From an uncultured Pseudomonadales bacterium (lineage in GTDB: Bacteria; Pseudomonadota; Gammaproteobacteria; Pseudomonadales; Cellvibrionaceae), in contig CANLBN010000002.1 of assembly GCA_947488935.1 (NCBI GenBank), positions 372,001 through 436,000 on the forward strand: DNA of 64,000 nucleotides. The letters are read 5' to 3'. Shown here piece by piece: positions 1 through 9,299 of this stretch (within the stretch, counting starts at the first letter, position 1; every line of letters starts with the position of its first letter). The position numbers and the translations under genes were made by a program. Below the pieces are notes generated by a model. That model did no database searches, was not told where the DNA came from, and saw nothing but the letters and a program-made list of their open reading frames with translations.

Positions 1-57
1 ATAGGCTTGGTGCCTAAAAGTAATAAATATAACAAATAACGACAAATAGAGGTTTGT
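1..57 (+). other. Tail of an upstream region, gene not identifiable
   Basis: Only 57 bases precede the ExbB start. Frame 1 stays open for 12 codons and stops at TAA (37-39), which could be the last codons of a gene entering from outside the window. In related genomes comEC often lies beside this exbB-exbD-lpxK block, but nothing in these few residues can confirm that. An AGAGG ribosome binding site for exbB lies near 47-52. Confidence 0.25.
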
Positions 58-681
58 GTGCAAAGTATTATAGTTGCTGGTGGTTGGTTAATGCTGCCGC
101 TAATTCTGTGTTCTATAGCAATGATTGCGATAACAGTAGAGCGTTTTTGGACGCTAAACCCCAAAAAAGTTGCCCCCAAACATCAGCTTGCCCAAGTGTG
201 GTCATGGATAAAGAATAACGAAGTGAATGCTGAGCGCCTGCGTGCGTTAAAACAATCCTCGGAGTTAGGTGTTATTTTAGCCGCGGGTCTTAGTAACTCG
301 CGCAATGGCCGTGAGACAATGAAAGACAGTATTCAAGAGGCGGCTAATCAAGTCATACACTCAATGGAGCGCTATATCGGAGCATTAGGGACCATTGCTG
401 CAGTTGCCCCCTTGTTGGGTTTATTAGGTACAGTATTGGGTATGATTAAAGTCTTTGTTGCCATTGAATTACAGGGTACGGGTAATGCAGGTGCTTTAGC
501 CGGTGGTATTTCTGAGGCACTTATTACTACAGCAGCTGGGCTTTTAGTGGCGATTCCTGCGATGATTGCCCACCGTTTTTATATTCGCCGTATAGATTCT
601 CTGGCAGTGACTATGGAGCAAGAAGCGGTTAAATTAGTAGACGCTTTACATAGTGATCGACGCGTGGATGTGAAGTCTTAA
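58..681 (+). CDS. exbB: MotA/TolQ/ExbB proton channel family protein
   Basis: Inner-membrane subunit of an ExbB-ExbD proton-motive-force motor that normally energises TonB-dependent outer-membrane transport. The 207-residue protein has a first membrane helix at about residues 8-30, a cytoplasmic loop, and two further helices at about 108-135 and 150-175. The second helix carries the APLLGLLGTVLGM segment typical of the MotA/TolQ/ExbB domain. The start is GTG, chosen because AGAGG lies just upstream and the N-terminus fits the family. The stop is 4 nt before exbD, so the two are cotranscribed. No tonB is adjacent, so the partner could be TonB or another periplasmic protein. The lipid A and cell-wall genes downstream suggest an envelope operon. 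Confidence 0.9.
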   Translation: MQSIIVAGGWLMLPLILCSIAMIAITVERFWTLNPKKVAPKHQLAQVWSWIKNNEVNAERLRALKQSSELGVILAAGLSNSRNGRETMKDSIQEAANQVIHSMERYIGALGTIAAVAPLLGLLGTVLGMIKVFVAIELQGTGNAGALAGGISEALITTAAGLLVAIPAMIAHRFYIRRIDSLAVTMEQEAVKLVDALHSDRRVDVKS

Positions 682-685
682 GGTT

Positions 686-1108
686 ATGGAATTTCGTCGC
701 CAAGTTAGAGAAGAAGAGAGTATCAATTTAACACCATTGATCGATGTGGTGTTTCTACTGCTTATCTTTTTTATGGTATCTACAACCTTTACTAAAGAAA
801 CACACTTGGCAGTCGATTTGCCAGAGGCCTCTGCTGAGGCTTCAACGGTGACTAAGCAAAGTATTGATATTGTAGTGCGCCAAAATGGTGATTATGCGAT
901 CAATGGTAAAAATGTTATTAATCAACAGGCAGATACACTGCATCGTGCGCTTGCAAAAATAGCAAACGGAGATAATAAACAGCCATTGGTTATTACCGCA
1001 GATGCAAAAGCACCGCATCAGGCGGTTGTTCGTGCTATGGATGTAGCCGGTAAACTCGGTTTTGAGCAGTTGCGTATTACCACTCAGGAACCTGTTATAA
1101 ACCCCTAA
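686..1108 (+). CDS. exbD: Biopolymer transport protein ExbD
   Basis: Partner of ExbB in the proton-driven motor. This 140-residue protein has a short cytoplasmic N-terminus, one membrane helix at about residues 16-36 and a periplasmic domain. Asp20 at the start of the helix (PLIDVVFLLLIFF) corresponds to the proton-carrying aspartate of ExbD/TolR proteins. It starts 4 nt after exbB, so the stoichiometric pair is translationally linked. ExbD and TolR are hard to separate by sequence alone. No tolA, tolB or pal is nearby, which favours ExbD. Confidence 0.9.
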   Translation: MEFRRQVREEESINLTPLIDVVFLLLIFFMVSTTFTKETHLAVDLPEASAEASTVTKQSIDIVVRQNGDYAINGKNVINQQADTLHRALAKIANGDNKQPLVITADAKAPHQAVVRAMDVAGKLGFEQLRITTQEPVINP

Positions 1109-1185
1109 ACAACCCCTTAAATAATATGGGGCGGGCTAGCTCTAACTCTTATTTTCTAACTTTTTATCCACATTAAGGCTATACC

Positions 1186-2310
1186 TTGAGCAAATCGAAG
1201 CAATCTCTACTGCATCAGTTTTTTCTCAATCTTTGGTATGAACCAAGTCTAAAAAACCGCCTTCTCAGCTACTGCTTCTCACCTCTCTCTTTGCTGTTTA
1301 AATCACTGGCGAGTATCAAGCGATCACAGGATACGCAGGCGGCTAAAAAGCTACCCGTACCTGTCGTGGTCATCGGTAATATAACGGTAGGTGGTACGGG
1401 TAAAACTCCGGTTGTGATTGCATTGGCAACGGCATTACAAGCGCAGGGTAAAAGTGTAGGGATTATTAGCCGTGGCTATGGTGGCACACACAGCAAGAGT
1501 GAGCCCGCAAGCCCGCTTTTAGTGGACTCCCAAACCTCTGTCTTAGTGAGTGGTGATGAATCATTACTTATTGCCCAAGAGACACAGTGCCCCGTAGTTA
1601 TTGATCGTGATCGTAGCCGTGCAGCGGAGTATTTATTAAAGCAGTTCCCTAATACCGATATTATTATCAGCGATGATGGTTTACAGCACTATAAGCTTTA
1701 TCGTAGCCTAGAGATCGTCGTGATCGATAACAAGCGTGGTTTGGGTAATCAGTTTTGCTTGCCTGCAGGGCCTTTGAGAGAGCCAGTATCACGACTGGAA
1801 AGCGTTGATTGGATATTGTTGAATACTCAAGAGTTGAATAGCCAAGAGGCTGATAACTGCGAGCCTTTAAAAGAGACAGTTAGCCAAGCTTTCCCTAATG
1901 GCCAGTTTCAGCTAGCATCGGTGAGCTTACAGCCCACTCAGTGGCTAAATATAGGTCTACAACAGCATTATGAGTTGCAAGAGCCGAGTTGGTATCAAGC
2001 GCATATTGATACGGGACAACCAAAGGTCATTGCAATAGCGGCTATTGGTAACCCGCAACGCTTTTTTGATACGCTCAATACTTTGGCAATAAACCCACAG
2101 AAAGTGGCTTTTGATGACCACCATTCGTTTTCTTCCGATGATTTTTCAGCAAATGCTAGAGACATTGTTGTGATGACATCAAAAGATGCGGTTAAATGTT
2201 CAGGCTTTGCCAACGAGTATTGTTGGGCGTTAAAAGTATCTTTACAATTACCACAGCCGCTTATTAGCGATGTGTTGGATTTAATCGACAAGCCAGCCAA
2301 CAAAACTTAA
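1186..2310 (+). CDS. lpxK: Tetraacyldisaccharide 4'-kinase
   Basis: LpxK phosphorylates the 4' position of the lipid A disaccharide precursor to give lipid IVA, at the cytoplasmic face of the inner membrane. The 374-residue protein has an N-terminal membrane-associating segment and a Walker A loop at residues 64-75 (GNITVGGTGKTP). SRGYGG follows at 95-100 and DDGLQH at 163-168, all typical of LpxK. Length is slightly above the usual 320-340. A TTG start is used, preceded by AAGG about 8 nt upstream; no better in-frame ATG lies near. kdsB follows 30 nt later, pairing lipid A and KDO synthesis in one transcript. Confidence 0.93.
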   Translation: MSKSKQSLLHQFFLNLWYEPSLKNRLLSYCFSPLSLLFKSLASIKRSQDTQAAKKLPVPVVVIGNITVGGTGKTPVVIALATALQAQGKSVGIISRGYGGTHSKSEPASPLLVDSQTSVLVSGDESLLIAQETQCPVVIDRDRSRAAEYLLKQFPNTDIIISDDGLQHYKLYRSLEIVVIDNKRGLGNQFCLPAGPLREPVSRLESVDWILLNTQELNSQEADNCEPLKETVSQAFPNGQFQLASVSLQPTQWLNIGLQQHYELQEPSWYQAHIDTGQPKVIAIAAIGNPQRFFDTLNTLAINPQKVAFDDHHSFSSDDFSANARDIVVMTSKDAVKCSGFANEYCWALKVSLQLPQPLISDVLDLIDKPANKT

Positions 2311-2340
2311 GCGACACTTATTTACTATAAAAACAATATT

Positions 2341-3099
2341 ATGTTTACAGTTATTATTCCCTCCAGATTCAGTTCATCAAGATTACCCGGTAAGCCTTTG
2401 GCAATGATCGCAGGTAAGACGATGATTCAGCGTGTCTATGAGCAAGCGAGTCAATCGAGTGCCTCACGAGTGATTGTTGCGACAGATGATATGCGTATCG
2501 TTGATACCGTAAGTAGTTTTGGCGGAGAGGTTTGTATGACTGCGAGCGATCATGTCTCGGGAACAGACCGATTGCAAGAAGTGTGCGGACAATACAATTT
2601 ACATAAGGACGACATCGTTGTTAACGTACAAGGCGACGAGCCATTAATACCGCCGGCTGTTATTGATCAGGTTGCAGGTAACCTACAACAAAACTCACAA
2701 GCTGTGGTTGCTACGTTGAGCGAGCCTATTGCTAGTGTTGATGACTTTAACAACCCTAATATTGTTAAAGTCGTGAGTGATAAAACCCAATACGCACTTT
2801 ATTTTTCTCGGGCGAGTATTCCCTATTATCGTGAGGGTAAACCATTTGAAGGTATGGCTGCTAATAACGAAGCGCCAATACAGCGCCATATAGGCATTTA
2901 TGGTTATCGGGTGGCGGCGTTGCAAGAGTTTGTTGCTTGGCCTGTTGGTACACTCGAATCAATAGAAATGTTAGAGCAATTACGCTTTTTAGAGAACGGT
3001 AAAAAAATTCACGTAGAACCGTCTTGCGAGGCTGTCCCTGGTGGTATTGACACACCCGAAGATCTAGCTCGCATTAACCAATTATTGACTGGGGCCTAG
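2341..3099 (+). CDS. kdsB: 3-deoxy-manno-octulosonate cytidylyltransferase
   Basis: KdsB activates KDO with CTP to give CMP-KDO, the sugar donor for the inner core of LPS. The 252-residue length is typical. The N-terminal nucleotide-binding signature (IPSRFSSSRLPGKPL, residues 6-20) and the metal/substrate loop VQGDEPLI around residue 96 are intact. A GGIDTPEDL element lies near the C-terminus. It follows lpxK closely, as in many gammaproteobacteria, so lipid A phosphorylation and KDO supply are probably coexpressed. Confidence 0.95.
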   Translation: MFTVIIPSRFSSSRLPGKPLAMIAGKTMIQRVYEQASQSSASRVIVATDDMRIVDTVSSFGGEVCMTASDHVSGTDRLQEVCGQYNLHKDDIVVNVQGDEPLIPPAVIDQVAGNLQQNSQAVVATLSEPIASVDDFNNPNIVKVVSDKTQYALYFSRASIPYYREGKPFEGMAANNEAPIQRHIGIYGYRVAALQEFVAWPVGTLESIEMLEQLRFLENGKKIHVEPSCEAVPGGIDTPEDLARINQLLTGA

Positions 3100-3126
3100 G
3101 CTAAGTACTATGAGCGAGTTAATAGC

Positions 3127-3630
3127 GTGAAAGTCAGTGTATTATTTGTCTGCCTGGGGAATATTTGCCGATCACCAACGGCCCATGGTTTATTTCAAGC
3201 CTATGTCAATGATGCGCAGTTGTCCGATGATATTTTTGTGGATTCGGCAGGTACAGGGGCTTGGCATGTCGGTGAGTCACCTGATAAGCGTGCCCAATCG
3301 ATAGCATTAAACAAGGGGTATGATATTAGTCACCTGTCAGGTCGTCAGGTTGAGCCCGATGATTTTTTTACGTTTGATTATATTCTTGCAATGGACACCC
3401 AAAATTTACATGACCTAACAAGCATTAGGCCAAAACAGAGTAAGAGCCGTTTGGGCTTATTTTTAGAGCTCGCAAATGAGGGTATAGCAGATAAGCAAGT
3501 ACTGGATAACACGCTGGAGGTGCCAGACCCTTTTTATGGTGATGCTGAGCATTTTGAAAAAGCGATACACTTAATCGAAACCGGTGCCAAAAATTTATTA
3601 GAAAGAATTAGAGAAAAATATGACATCTAG
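3127..3630 (+). CDS. Low-molecular-weight protein tyrosine phosphatase
   Basis: Cytoplasmic cysteine phosphatase of about 18 kDa. The C-X5-R active-site loop is at residues 9-15 (CLGNICR) followed by SPTA. The general-acid aspartate lies in the DPFYGD motif (Asp134). Members of this family dephosphorylate bacterial tyrosine kinases in polysaccharide export (Wzb, Etp) or arginine-phosphorylated proteins. No kinase or capsule gene is nearby, so the substrate is unknown. The start is GTG. The last 11 bases overlap murB, indicating translational coupling. Confidence 0.9.
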   Translation: MKVSVLFVCLGNICRSPTAHGLFQAYVNDAQLSDDIFVDSAGTGAWHVGESPDKRAQSIALNKGYDISHLSGRQVEPDDFFTFDYILAMDTQNLHDLTSIRPKQSKSRLGLFLELANEGIADKQVLDNTLEVPDPFYGDAEHFEKAIHLIETGAKNLLERIREKYDI

Positions 3631-4660
3631 TTTTTTACAATATTGCCATAAAAACTATAACTTACAGGCGCTGAATACCTTGGCAGTTCCCTCCATAGCG
3701 GAATACTTTGCCGATGTTAATACAGATGCATTGCTATTGGGTGCGTTGCAGTTTTCACAAGAAGCCGATATTCCGTTAACGGTTTTAGGGGGGGGGAGTA
3801 ATGTATTACTGCCTGAAAAAATCCCAGGTTTAGTTATTAAAATATCCACCACTGGACGAGAGATTTTATCCGAAGACGATAATGCAGCCACTATTCGATT
3901 TGCCGCAGGTGAAAACTGGCATGATACTGTTTTATGGTGTGTGAAAAAAAACTTATATGGCATAGAAAATTTAGCATTAATCCCGGGCACTATTGGTGCG
4001 GCACCTATTCAAAATATTGGTGCCTATGGCGTTGAGTTGATGAGCTGTTTAGAGCGGGTAGAGGGACTTTATATTTCAAACAATACCCCATTTGTATTGG
4101 ACAATAGCGATTGTTTATTTGCTTATCGAGATAGTATTTTTAAGCAAAGTATGAGAAATAAAGTCATTATTACTCATGTTACGCTTACCTTGAGTAAGGA
4201 GCCAAAACTCCACGTAGAATACCCTGCTTTACTAGAGCAGTTGGATAAAAATAAAGTCGATAAAGGCACATTGTCACCATTCGATATTGCTTCTGCTGTT
4301 ATCGCTATTCGCCAACATAAACTACCTAACCCTGAACAAATACCCAATGCGGGCAGTTTTTTTAAAAACCCAATTGTTGGTGAGGTTATTTACAGAAAAA
4401 TTCGCGATGAATATCCAGCAGTTGTTGCATACCCTATGCCGAATAACAAATATAAATTAGCGGCTGGCTGGCTAATTGACCAAGCCGGTTGGCGAGGTAA
4501 ATTGCTCGATAATATTTGTATGCACCATAATCAGGCATTAGTGCTTACGAATCCTAATCACTGTACCACAAAGCAACTTTTGGGCTTTGTTGATAAAGTT
4601 CGAGAATCTATCTTTGACAAATTTCATGTAAATCTTGAAATTGAACCTATTCAACTCTAA
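3620..4660 (+). CDS. murB: UDP-N-acetylenolpyruvoylglucosamine reductase
   Basis: MurB is the FAD- and NADPH-dependent enzyme that reduces enolpyruvyl-UDP-GlcNAc to UDP-MurNAc in peptidoglycan synthesis. The 346-residue length matches the type I (E. coli-like) enzyme. The FAD-binding loop LGGGSNVLL is at about residues 56-64, IPGTIGAAPIQNIGAYG at about 121-137, and the NAGSFFKNP segment holds the proton-donating serine (Ser246). The start lies inside the end of the phosphatase gene (11-nt overlap). It is the last clear member of the exbB-to-murB operon. Confidence 0.95.
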   Translation: MTSSFLQYCHKNYNLQALNTLAVPSIAEYFADVNTDALLLGALQFSQEADIPLTVLGGGSNVLLPEKIPGLVIKISTTGREILSEDDNAATIRFAAGENWHDTVLWCVKKNLYGIENLALIPGTIGAAPIQNIGAYGVELMSCLERVEGLYISNNTPFVLDNSDCLFAYRDSIFKQSMRNKVIITHVTLTLSKEPKLHVEYPALLEQLDKNKVDKGTLSPFDIASAVIAIRQHKLPNPEQIPNAGSFFKNPIVGEVIYRKIRDEYPAVVAYPMPNNKYKLAAGWLIDQAGWRGKLLDNICMHHNQALVLTNPNHCTTKQLLGFVDKVRESIFDKFHVNLEIEPIQL

Positions 4661-4765
4661 TCAATTACTATAAAGTGCTTTTAAGCTAATAAAAACAAAG
4701 GCCGTAATCCCACATTATTTATAAGTGTTTTAATCAGCATGTAATGATGATTAGTACGAGTATTT

Positions 4766-5383
4766 ATGCAAAGCCAGTCTTCACTATTTGAACTTTCTCA
4801 TGAATCACTGCCTATAACCGATGGTAAGCTAGATTACTATGCTAATTGGTTAGGAGCAGATGATGCCGATAATTTTTTTGTTGAGCTTAAAAAAACAGTG
4901 CAATGGCAGCGCTCTGTATTGAATATGTATGGTCGATCTATTGCTATACCAAGGCTCAATGCATGGTATGGAGATCAAGGTCGAGATTATGGTTATTCTG
5001 GTCATCGTTTTAGAGCATTACCTTGGCTTCCCTTATTAAAAAAATTAAAGGGCGAAATCGAAGCTGAAACAGGCTTTACATTTAATAGTGTACTAGTAAA
5101 TTGCTATAGGGATGGCGACGATAGTGTGGCATGGCATAGTGATGATGAGCCCGAACTCAGAAAAAACCCTGCTATAGCATCACTCAGCCTAGGAGCCGAA
5201 AGAGTCTTTCAGTTGCGCCACCGTTATCAAGAGCAGGCAAAAGTCACTAAAATAGCTTTAGCCCATGGGTCTTTGCTGCTTATGTCAGGGCAGCTGCAAC
5301 ATTATTGGCAGCATCAACTGCCTAAGGTTGCCGCAAAAACCGGTGAGAGAATAAATCTCACCTATCGATATATACACGAATAG
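4766..5383 (+). CDS. AlkB-family Fe(II)/2-oxoglutarate dioxygenase
   Basis: Probable oxidative demethylase for alkylated nucleic acids, of the short AlkB/ALKBH2-like type common in marine gammaproteobacteria. In the 205-residue protein the iron ligands are visible as His124-X-Asp126 (WHSDDEPEL) and His183. Arg195 (GERINLTYR) is placed to bind 2-oxoglutarate. The region around residues 62-84 (PRLNAWYGD, YSGHRF) matches the nucleotide-recognition lid. It stands alone between murB and uvrY, about 100 bases from each, so it is likely monocistronic. DNA versus RNA substrate cannot be decided from sequence. Confidence 0.88.
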   Translation: MQSQSSLFELSHESLPITDGKLDYYANWLGADDADNFFVELKKTVQWQRSVLNMYGRSIAIPRLNAWYGDQGRDYGYSGHRFRALPWLPLLKKLKGEIEAETGFTFNSVLVNCYRDGDDSVAWHSDDEPELRKNPAIASLSLGAERVFQLRHRYQEQAKVTKIALAHGSLLLMSGQLQHYWQHQLPKVAAKTGERINLTYRYIHE

Positions 5384-5496
5384 TAAACAGCGTAGAAATA
5401 ATTCAATGGTACTTTATAAAGTGTATGAACAATAAAGGCCTGTACGCTGATGCAAAAATAAGGCAATATTTGCCTCATCAATAAAAAGTAGTAGTT

Positions 5497-6156
5497 ATGC
5501 AAGTGATTAAAATATTAGTAGTTGATGACCATGATTTAATGCGTACAGGCTTGGTCAGAATTCTCAATGATATTGATGAATTTTCTGTACTGGGCGAAGC
5601 CGACAGCGGTGAGCAAGCTATTCGCTTATCGCGTGAGCTAAACCCAGATGTTGTGCTAATGGACGTTAAAATGCCAGGCATTGGGGGTGTTGAATCGACC
5701 AAGAGAATTTTGGCCCAAAATGAAAGTATTAAGATTATTGCAGTCACCTCTTGCGAAGACGATATTTATCCAAGCCGCTTACTGCAAGCAGGTGCTTTTG
5801 CTTATTTAACGAAGAGAGCTGACCCTGCCGAGGTCATTAAAGCAATTAAAATAGTCGTCTCAGGTAAGCCTTACTTTAGCCAAGAAATAGCACAACAACT
5901 CGCACTGAAAAACACTAACCTTGTTAATCAGTTCGACTCGCCTTTTGAGCATTTATCCGAGCGTGAATTGCAGATAGCAATGATGATCGTACGTGGAGAA
6001 AAGGCACCTGAAATTGCAGAGAAACTCAATATTAGTGCGAAGACAATTAATAGTTATCGATATAGAATTTTTGAAAAGTTTAATATTACTAACGACGTTG
6101 AACTTGTTCATTTTGCCATAAAGCATAAAGCGTTTGATATCGATACACTGGAATAA
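5497..6156 (+). CDS. uvrY: UvrY/GacA/VarA-type response regulator
   Basis: Two-domain response regulator: a receiver domain at about residues 5-120 with acidic residues near positions 10-12 and phospho-acceptor Asp56, then a LuxR-type helix-turn-helix at about 148-210 (LSERELQIAMMI and SAKTINSYRYRIFEK). In the family it is phosphorylated by BarA/GacS and drives transcription of CsrB/RsmZ small RNAs. The direct linkage to uvrC and pgsA is the conserved gammaproteobacterial order, which supports the symbol. No cognate kinase or Csr-type RNA gene was found in the window. Confidence 0.93.
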   Translation: MQVIKILVVDDHDLMRTGLVRILNDIDEFSVLGEADSGEQAIRLSRELNPDVVLMDVKMPGIGGVESTKRILAQNESIKIIAVTSCEDDIYPSRLLQAGAFAYLTKRADPAEVIKAIKIVVSGKPYFSQEIAQQLALKNTNLVNQFDSPFEHLSERELQIAMMIVRGEKAPEIAEKLNISAKTINSYRYRIFEKFNITNDVELVHFAIKHKAFDIDTLE

Positions 6157-6171
6157 AACTTTTACCTCATT

Positions 6172-8037
6172 TTGCTAATGCCTGATCCTTCTTTTGATCA
6201 TAAACAATTTCTGAGTACGATAAGCACCCGTCCAGGTGTTTATCAAATGTTTGATGCCAGTGAAAAAATCTTATATGTAGGCAAAGCTAAAAACTTAAAA
6301 AATAGACTCTCAAGTTACTTTCGAGGTTTGTTATCTGACGAGTCTTCTATTGGTCAAGCTGGATTAAGCGTTAAAACGCAGTCACTCGTTAAAAAGATCG
6401 CTGCTATTGAGGTGACGATAACAGAGTCTGAATCGACGGCATTGGTGCTAGAACAGAATTTAATTAAAGCACTCAAGCCACCTTATAATATACTTTTACG
6501 TGACGATAAATCTTACCCCTATATTATAATTTCTGATAATGCATACCCTCGCATTGCTTTTCATCGCGGTTCTCGTAAGAAAAAGGGCGACTACTTCGGG
6601 CCTTACCCTAATGCAGGTGCTGTTTTTCAAGCGTTAAACTTTTTACAAAAAACATTCCGAGTGCGCCAATGTGAAGATAGCATTTTTAGAAATAGAAGTC
6701 GTCCTTGCCTCCAATATCAAATTAACCGATGTACTGCCCCCTGTGTTGATTATATTTCACCAGAGGATTATCAAGCAGATATCGATCATGTGAAAATGTT
6801 CTTAAAAGGACAATCGAATAATTTAATGAAGCAGCTTGCCGATAAAATGGAAAGTGCCTCTGAGGGTTTGGAATTTGAAAAAGCGGCTATTCTGCGTGAC
6901 CAAATAAGTGCCTTGCGTCGAATTCAATCCGATCACGATATGGAGTCGGGCTCTGGTAGTATCGATATTTTTGCGCTTTCAAAGCAGTCAACACAAGTGT
7001 GCATTCATGTCATGTTTATCCGTGATGGGCGAATACTGGGAAGTAAAAGCTATTTACAAGAAGACAAGCTAGATGGCTCAGCGCAAGAGTTTTTGTTAGC
7101 CTTTATGGCGCAATTTTATTTAGCCAGTGGTGTGCGTGAGGTACCGAATGAAATTATTATTAACCAGCAAATACCCGACGAAGAAAGACAAGTGCTCGCG
7201 GATGCACTAAGCGACAAAGTCGAGCGTAAGGTTAAGCTACTGTCTAAGGTTATTTCACAGCGACAAAAATGGCTACAAATATCCATTAGTGCAGCTGAAC
7301 AAAATTTGCTGCAACATTTAGGCACTAAAGCAAGCTTGTTAAAACGTTTTCAAACCCTGCAAGAGATACTCGGTTTAGATGAAATGCCCGAGCGTTTAGA
7401 GTGCTTTGATATCAGTCATAGTAGTGGTGAATTAACCGTTGCCTCCTGTGTCGTCTTTAATCAACAAGGTGCATTAAAGTCAGACTACCGACGCTTTAAT
7501 ATTGAGGGTATAACCGGCGGTGATGATTATGCCGCGATGAATCAGGCGTTAACTCGCCGTTATATTCGTTTGCAAAAGGGCGAAGGTGCCCACCCAGATA
7601 TACTTATCATTGATGGTGGTAAAGGGCAGCTCAGTACAGCAAAAGCGGTGCTGGATGAATTAGGTGTTCATCAAGTGATGTTATTAGGCATTGCTAAAGG
7701 TACAACGCGTAAAGCGGGGTTTGAGACTCTGGTCTTTACTGATGGGCGAGAGCAAACCTTAAATGGCGATTCACCCGCGCTGCACTTATTACAAGAAATA
7801 CGTGATGAGGCTCACCGGTTTGCCATTACAGGGCATAAGCAACGCCGTGATAAAAAGCGCAAAACATCAAGCCTAGAAGGTATTCCAGGTGTGGGTGCTA
7901 AACGCCGAAAGGAGCTATTGAGGCACTTTGGTGGCCTTCGGGTTATCGAGCAGGCAACGGTAGCCGATTTGTTAAAAGTGCCCGGTATTAGTAAAAAAAT
8001 TGCCGAAGATATTTACAGCGCCTTGCGTAATGAGTAA
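6172..8037 (+). CDS. uvrC: Excinuclease ABC subunit C
   Basis: UvrC makes both incisions in nucleotide excision repair after UvrAB damage recognition. The 621-residue protein shows the GIY-YIG nuclease domain (GVYQMF and YVGKAKNLKNRLSSYF, about residues 18-50), a UVR domain near 205-240 (LEFEKAAILRDQI), the C-terminal RNase H-like nuclease, and tandem helix-hairpin-helix motifs at the end (IPGVGAKRRKELLRHFG, VPGISKKIAEDIY). The start is either the TTG at 6172 or the ATG at 6178; neither has a strong ribosome binding site. It begins 15 bases after uvrY and is probably cotranscribed. Confidence 0.96.
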   Translation: MLMPDPSFDHKQFLSTISTRPGVYQMFDASEKILYVGKAKNLKNRLSSYFRGLLSDESSIGQAGLSVKTQSLVKKIAAIEVTITESESTALVLEQNLIKALKPPYNILLRDDKSYPYIIISDNAYPRIAFHRGSRKKKGDYFGPYPNAGAVFQALNFLQKTFRVRQCEDSIFRNRSRPCLQYQINRCTAPCVDYISPEDYQADIDHVKMFLKGQSNNLMKQLADKMESASEGLEFEKAAILRDQISALRRIQSDHDMESGSGSIDIFALSKQSTQVCIHVMFIRDGRILGSKSYLQEDKLDGSAQEFLLAFMAQFYLASGVREVPNEIIINQQIPDEERQVLADALSDKVERKVKLLSKVISQRQKWLQISISAAEQNLLQHLGTKASLLKRFQTLQEILGLDEMPERLECFDISHSSGELTVASCVVFNQQGALKSDYRRFNIEGITGGDDYAAMNQALTRRYIRLQKGEGAHPDILIIDGGKGQLSTAKAVLDELGVHQVMLLGIAKGTTRKAGFETLVFTDGREQTLNGDSPALHLLQEIRDEAHRFAITGHKQRRDKKRKTSSLEGIPGVGAKRRKELLRHFGGLRVIEQATVADLLKVPGISKKIAEDIYSALRNE

Positions 8038-8069
8038 CGTGTATCCCTGTAATCTAAGGTAACTTATTA

Positions 8070-8624
8070 ATGAATCTTGCTAACCAGTTGACTTTCCTAC
8101 GAATTATCCTTATTCCACTGCTGGTTGTGGTCTTTTACTTGCCCTATGAATGGCGTTTTTTGGCCTGTGGTAGTATTTTTTTGCTAGCGGCCATTACCGA
8201 TTGGTTAGATGGCTGGGTGGCTCGTAAATACAACCAAAGTACCGCCTTTGGTGCCTTTCTTGACCCTGTTGCAGATAAACTCATGGTGTCGGTTGCCTTG
8301 GTACTCCTCGTAGAGGTACACAATACACCGCTGTTTGCTGTGCCTGCGGTTATCATTATAGGACGGGAGATCGTTATTTCTGCTCTGCGTGAATGGATGG
8401 CAGAGCTTGGTAAAAGAGCCAGTGTGGCAGTGTCTATGCTGGGTAAAGTAAAAACCACCTTACAAATGACATCAATTGTGGTCTTATTGCTCGATAACCC
8501 CGCAGACCCTTCTATTTTACAATCAATAGGTTATGTAGCGCTTTATATAGCCGCGATTCTTACATTGTGGTCGATGATTATTTATTTAAAAGCCGCTTGG
8601 CCAGATTTGAAATCAGATATGTAG
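8070..8624 (+). CDS. pgsA: CDP-diacylglycerol--glycerol-3-phosphate 3-phosphatidyltransferase
   Basis: Membrane enzyme making phosphatidylglycerol phosphate, the committed step to anionic phospholipids. The complete CDP-alcohol phosphotransferase signature is present: Asp44-X2-Asp47-Gly48-X2-Ala51-Arg52-X8-Gly61-X3-Asp65-X3-Asp69. About five membrane helices are predicted, and 184 residues is normal. It follows uvrC by about 30 bases with a TAAGG ribosome binding site. In many gammaproteobacteria tRNA genes (Gly, Cys, Leu) follow pgsA; here Cys and Leu lie 21 kb away on the other strand. Confidence 0.95.
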   Translation: MNLANQLTFLRIILIPLLVVVFYLPYEWRFLACGSIFLLAAITDWLDGWVARKYNQSTAFGAFLDPVADKLMVSVALVLLVEVHNTPLFAVPAVIIIGREIVISALREWMAELGKRASVAVSMLGKVKTTLQMTSIVVLLLDNPADPSILQSIGYVALYIAAILTLWSMIIYLKAAWPDLKSDM

Positions 8625-8645
8625 TTTATCGCTATAGCTTGCTGG

Positions 8646-8984
8646 TTAACGCTTAAAGAACGTATCGATCAAGCTTGTTATTTGTTCTTCTATGTCATCT
8701 TCAAAACTTGTCAACGTTTGTGCGAACAGCGACATATACTGACCGGCCTTTTCGGTATTTAGGCGTTTTTGATTAATCGAATACTCCATCTCAGCGAGTG
8801 ATTTATCAAATCGAGGGGTAAATTCGTAAGACACGTAGCTATCGTGGTGATTCATAAATTTATCGCAGGCATACTCGCAGAAATCTTTGATGTAATTCAT
8901 TCCATCGGGGCCTAAGCACCCGGGCTCTACTCGGTAGAGTACCGATAGCTTTTTCTCGTTAGAAATAATAGTAGCGTCCTTCAT
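8646..8984 (-). CDS. Conserved-looking hypothetical protein, 112 aa
   Basis: I do not recognise this protein. It is 112 residues, acidic, without signal peptide or membrane helix. The N-terminal half looks alpha/beta and has a short Cys-containing patch (KDFCEYACDKF). The C-terminal half looks helical (SLFAQTLTSFEDDIEEQITSL cut to pieces by no prolines), suggesting a small soluble or coiled-coil protein. It converges on pgsA with 21 bases between the stops. Coding is supported by a uniform open frame and sensible composition, but function is unknown. Confidence 0.6.
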   Translation of the reverse strand: MKDATIISNEKKLSVLYRVEPGCLGPDGMNYIKDFCEYACDKFMNHHDSYVSYEFTPRFDKSLAEMEYSINQKRLNTEKAGQYMSLFAQTLTSFEDDIEEQITSLIDTFFKR

Positions 8985-9299
8985 TTTGATAATTATCTTA
9001 TAGCCCTCTTTTTAGCCTAGCTATAGTGCGTGAAAATACAAATAAAAACCAAAATATATGCGTAAATTGCCCTTACAGTGTGAGTAACTCGGGCCTGGGT
9101 AAAAAAATATGGGGCTATACTGCTTTGTGCCTGTTGTTAAGGGCGACGGCCACGTTTTACCTAAACCCATGGTAGACTCATGCAGAAGCCTTTGGGGTTA
9201 GTTAGGGACTCCTTGATTGTCTTGTATACAACAATGAGTGTAGATCTACAGTGATGCCCCAAGGCCGATTAATTAAATCTACCAATTAAGGTATAGCCA
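8985..9299. other. Non-coding interval with no gene recognised
   Basis: This 315-bp stretch between the divergent 112-aa gene and the intradiol dioxygenase must carry both promoters. An imperfect inverted repeat (GCCTTTGGGG near 9187 and GCCCCAAGGC near 9255) flanks the last 110 bases before the dioxygenase and could be a regulator site. I see no convincing small ORF, tRNA or terminator. Confidence 0.4.

Noticed and set aside
1995..2303. Antisense frames over lpxK and many other genes
   Set aside because: They are shadows of well-supported genes on the other strand, without their own ribosome binding sites or domain patterns.
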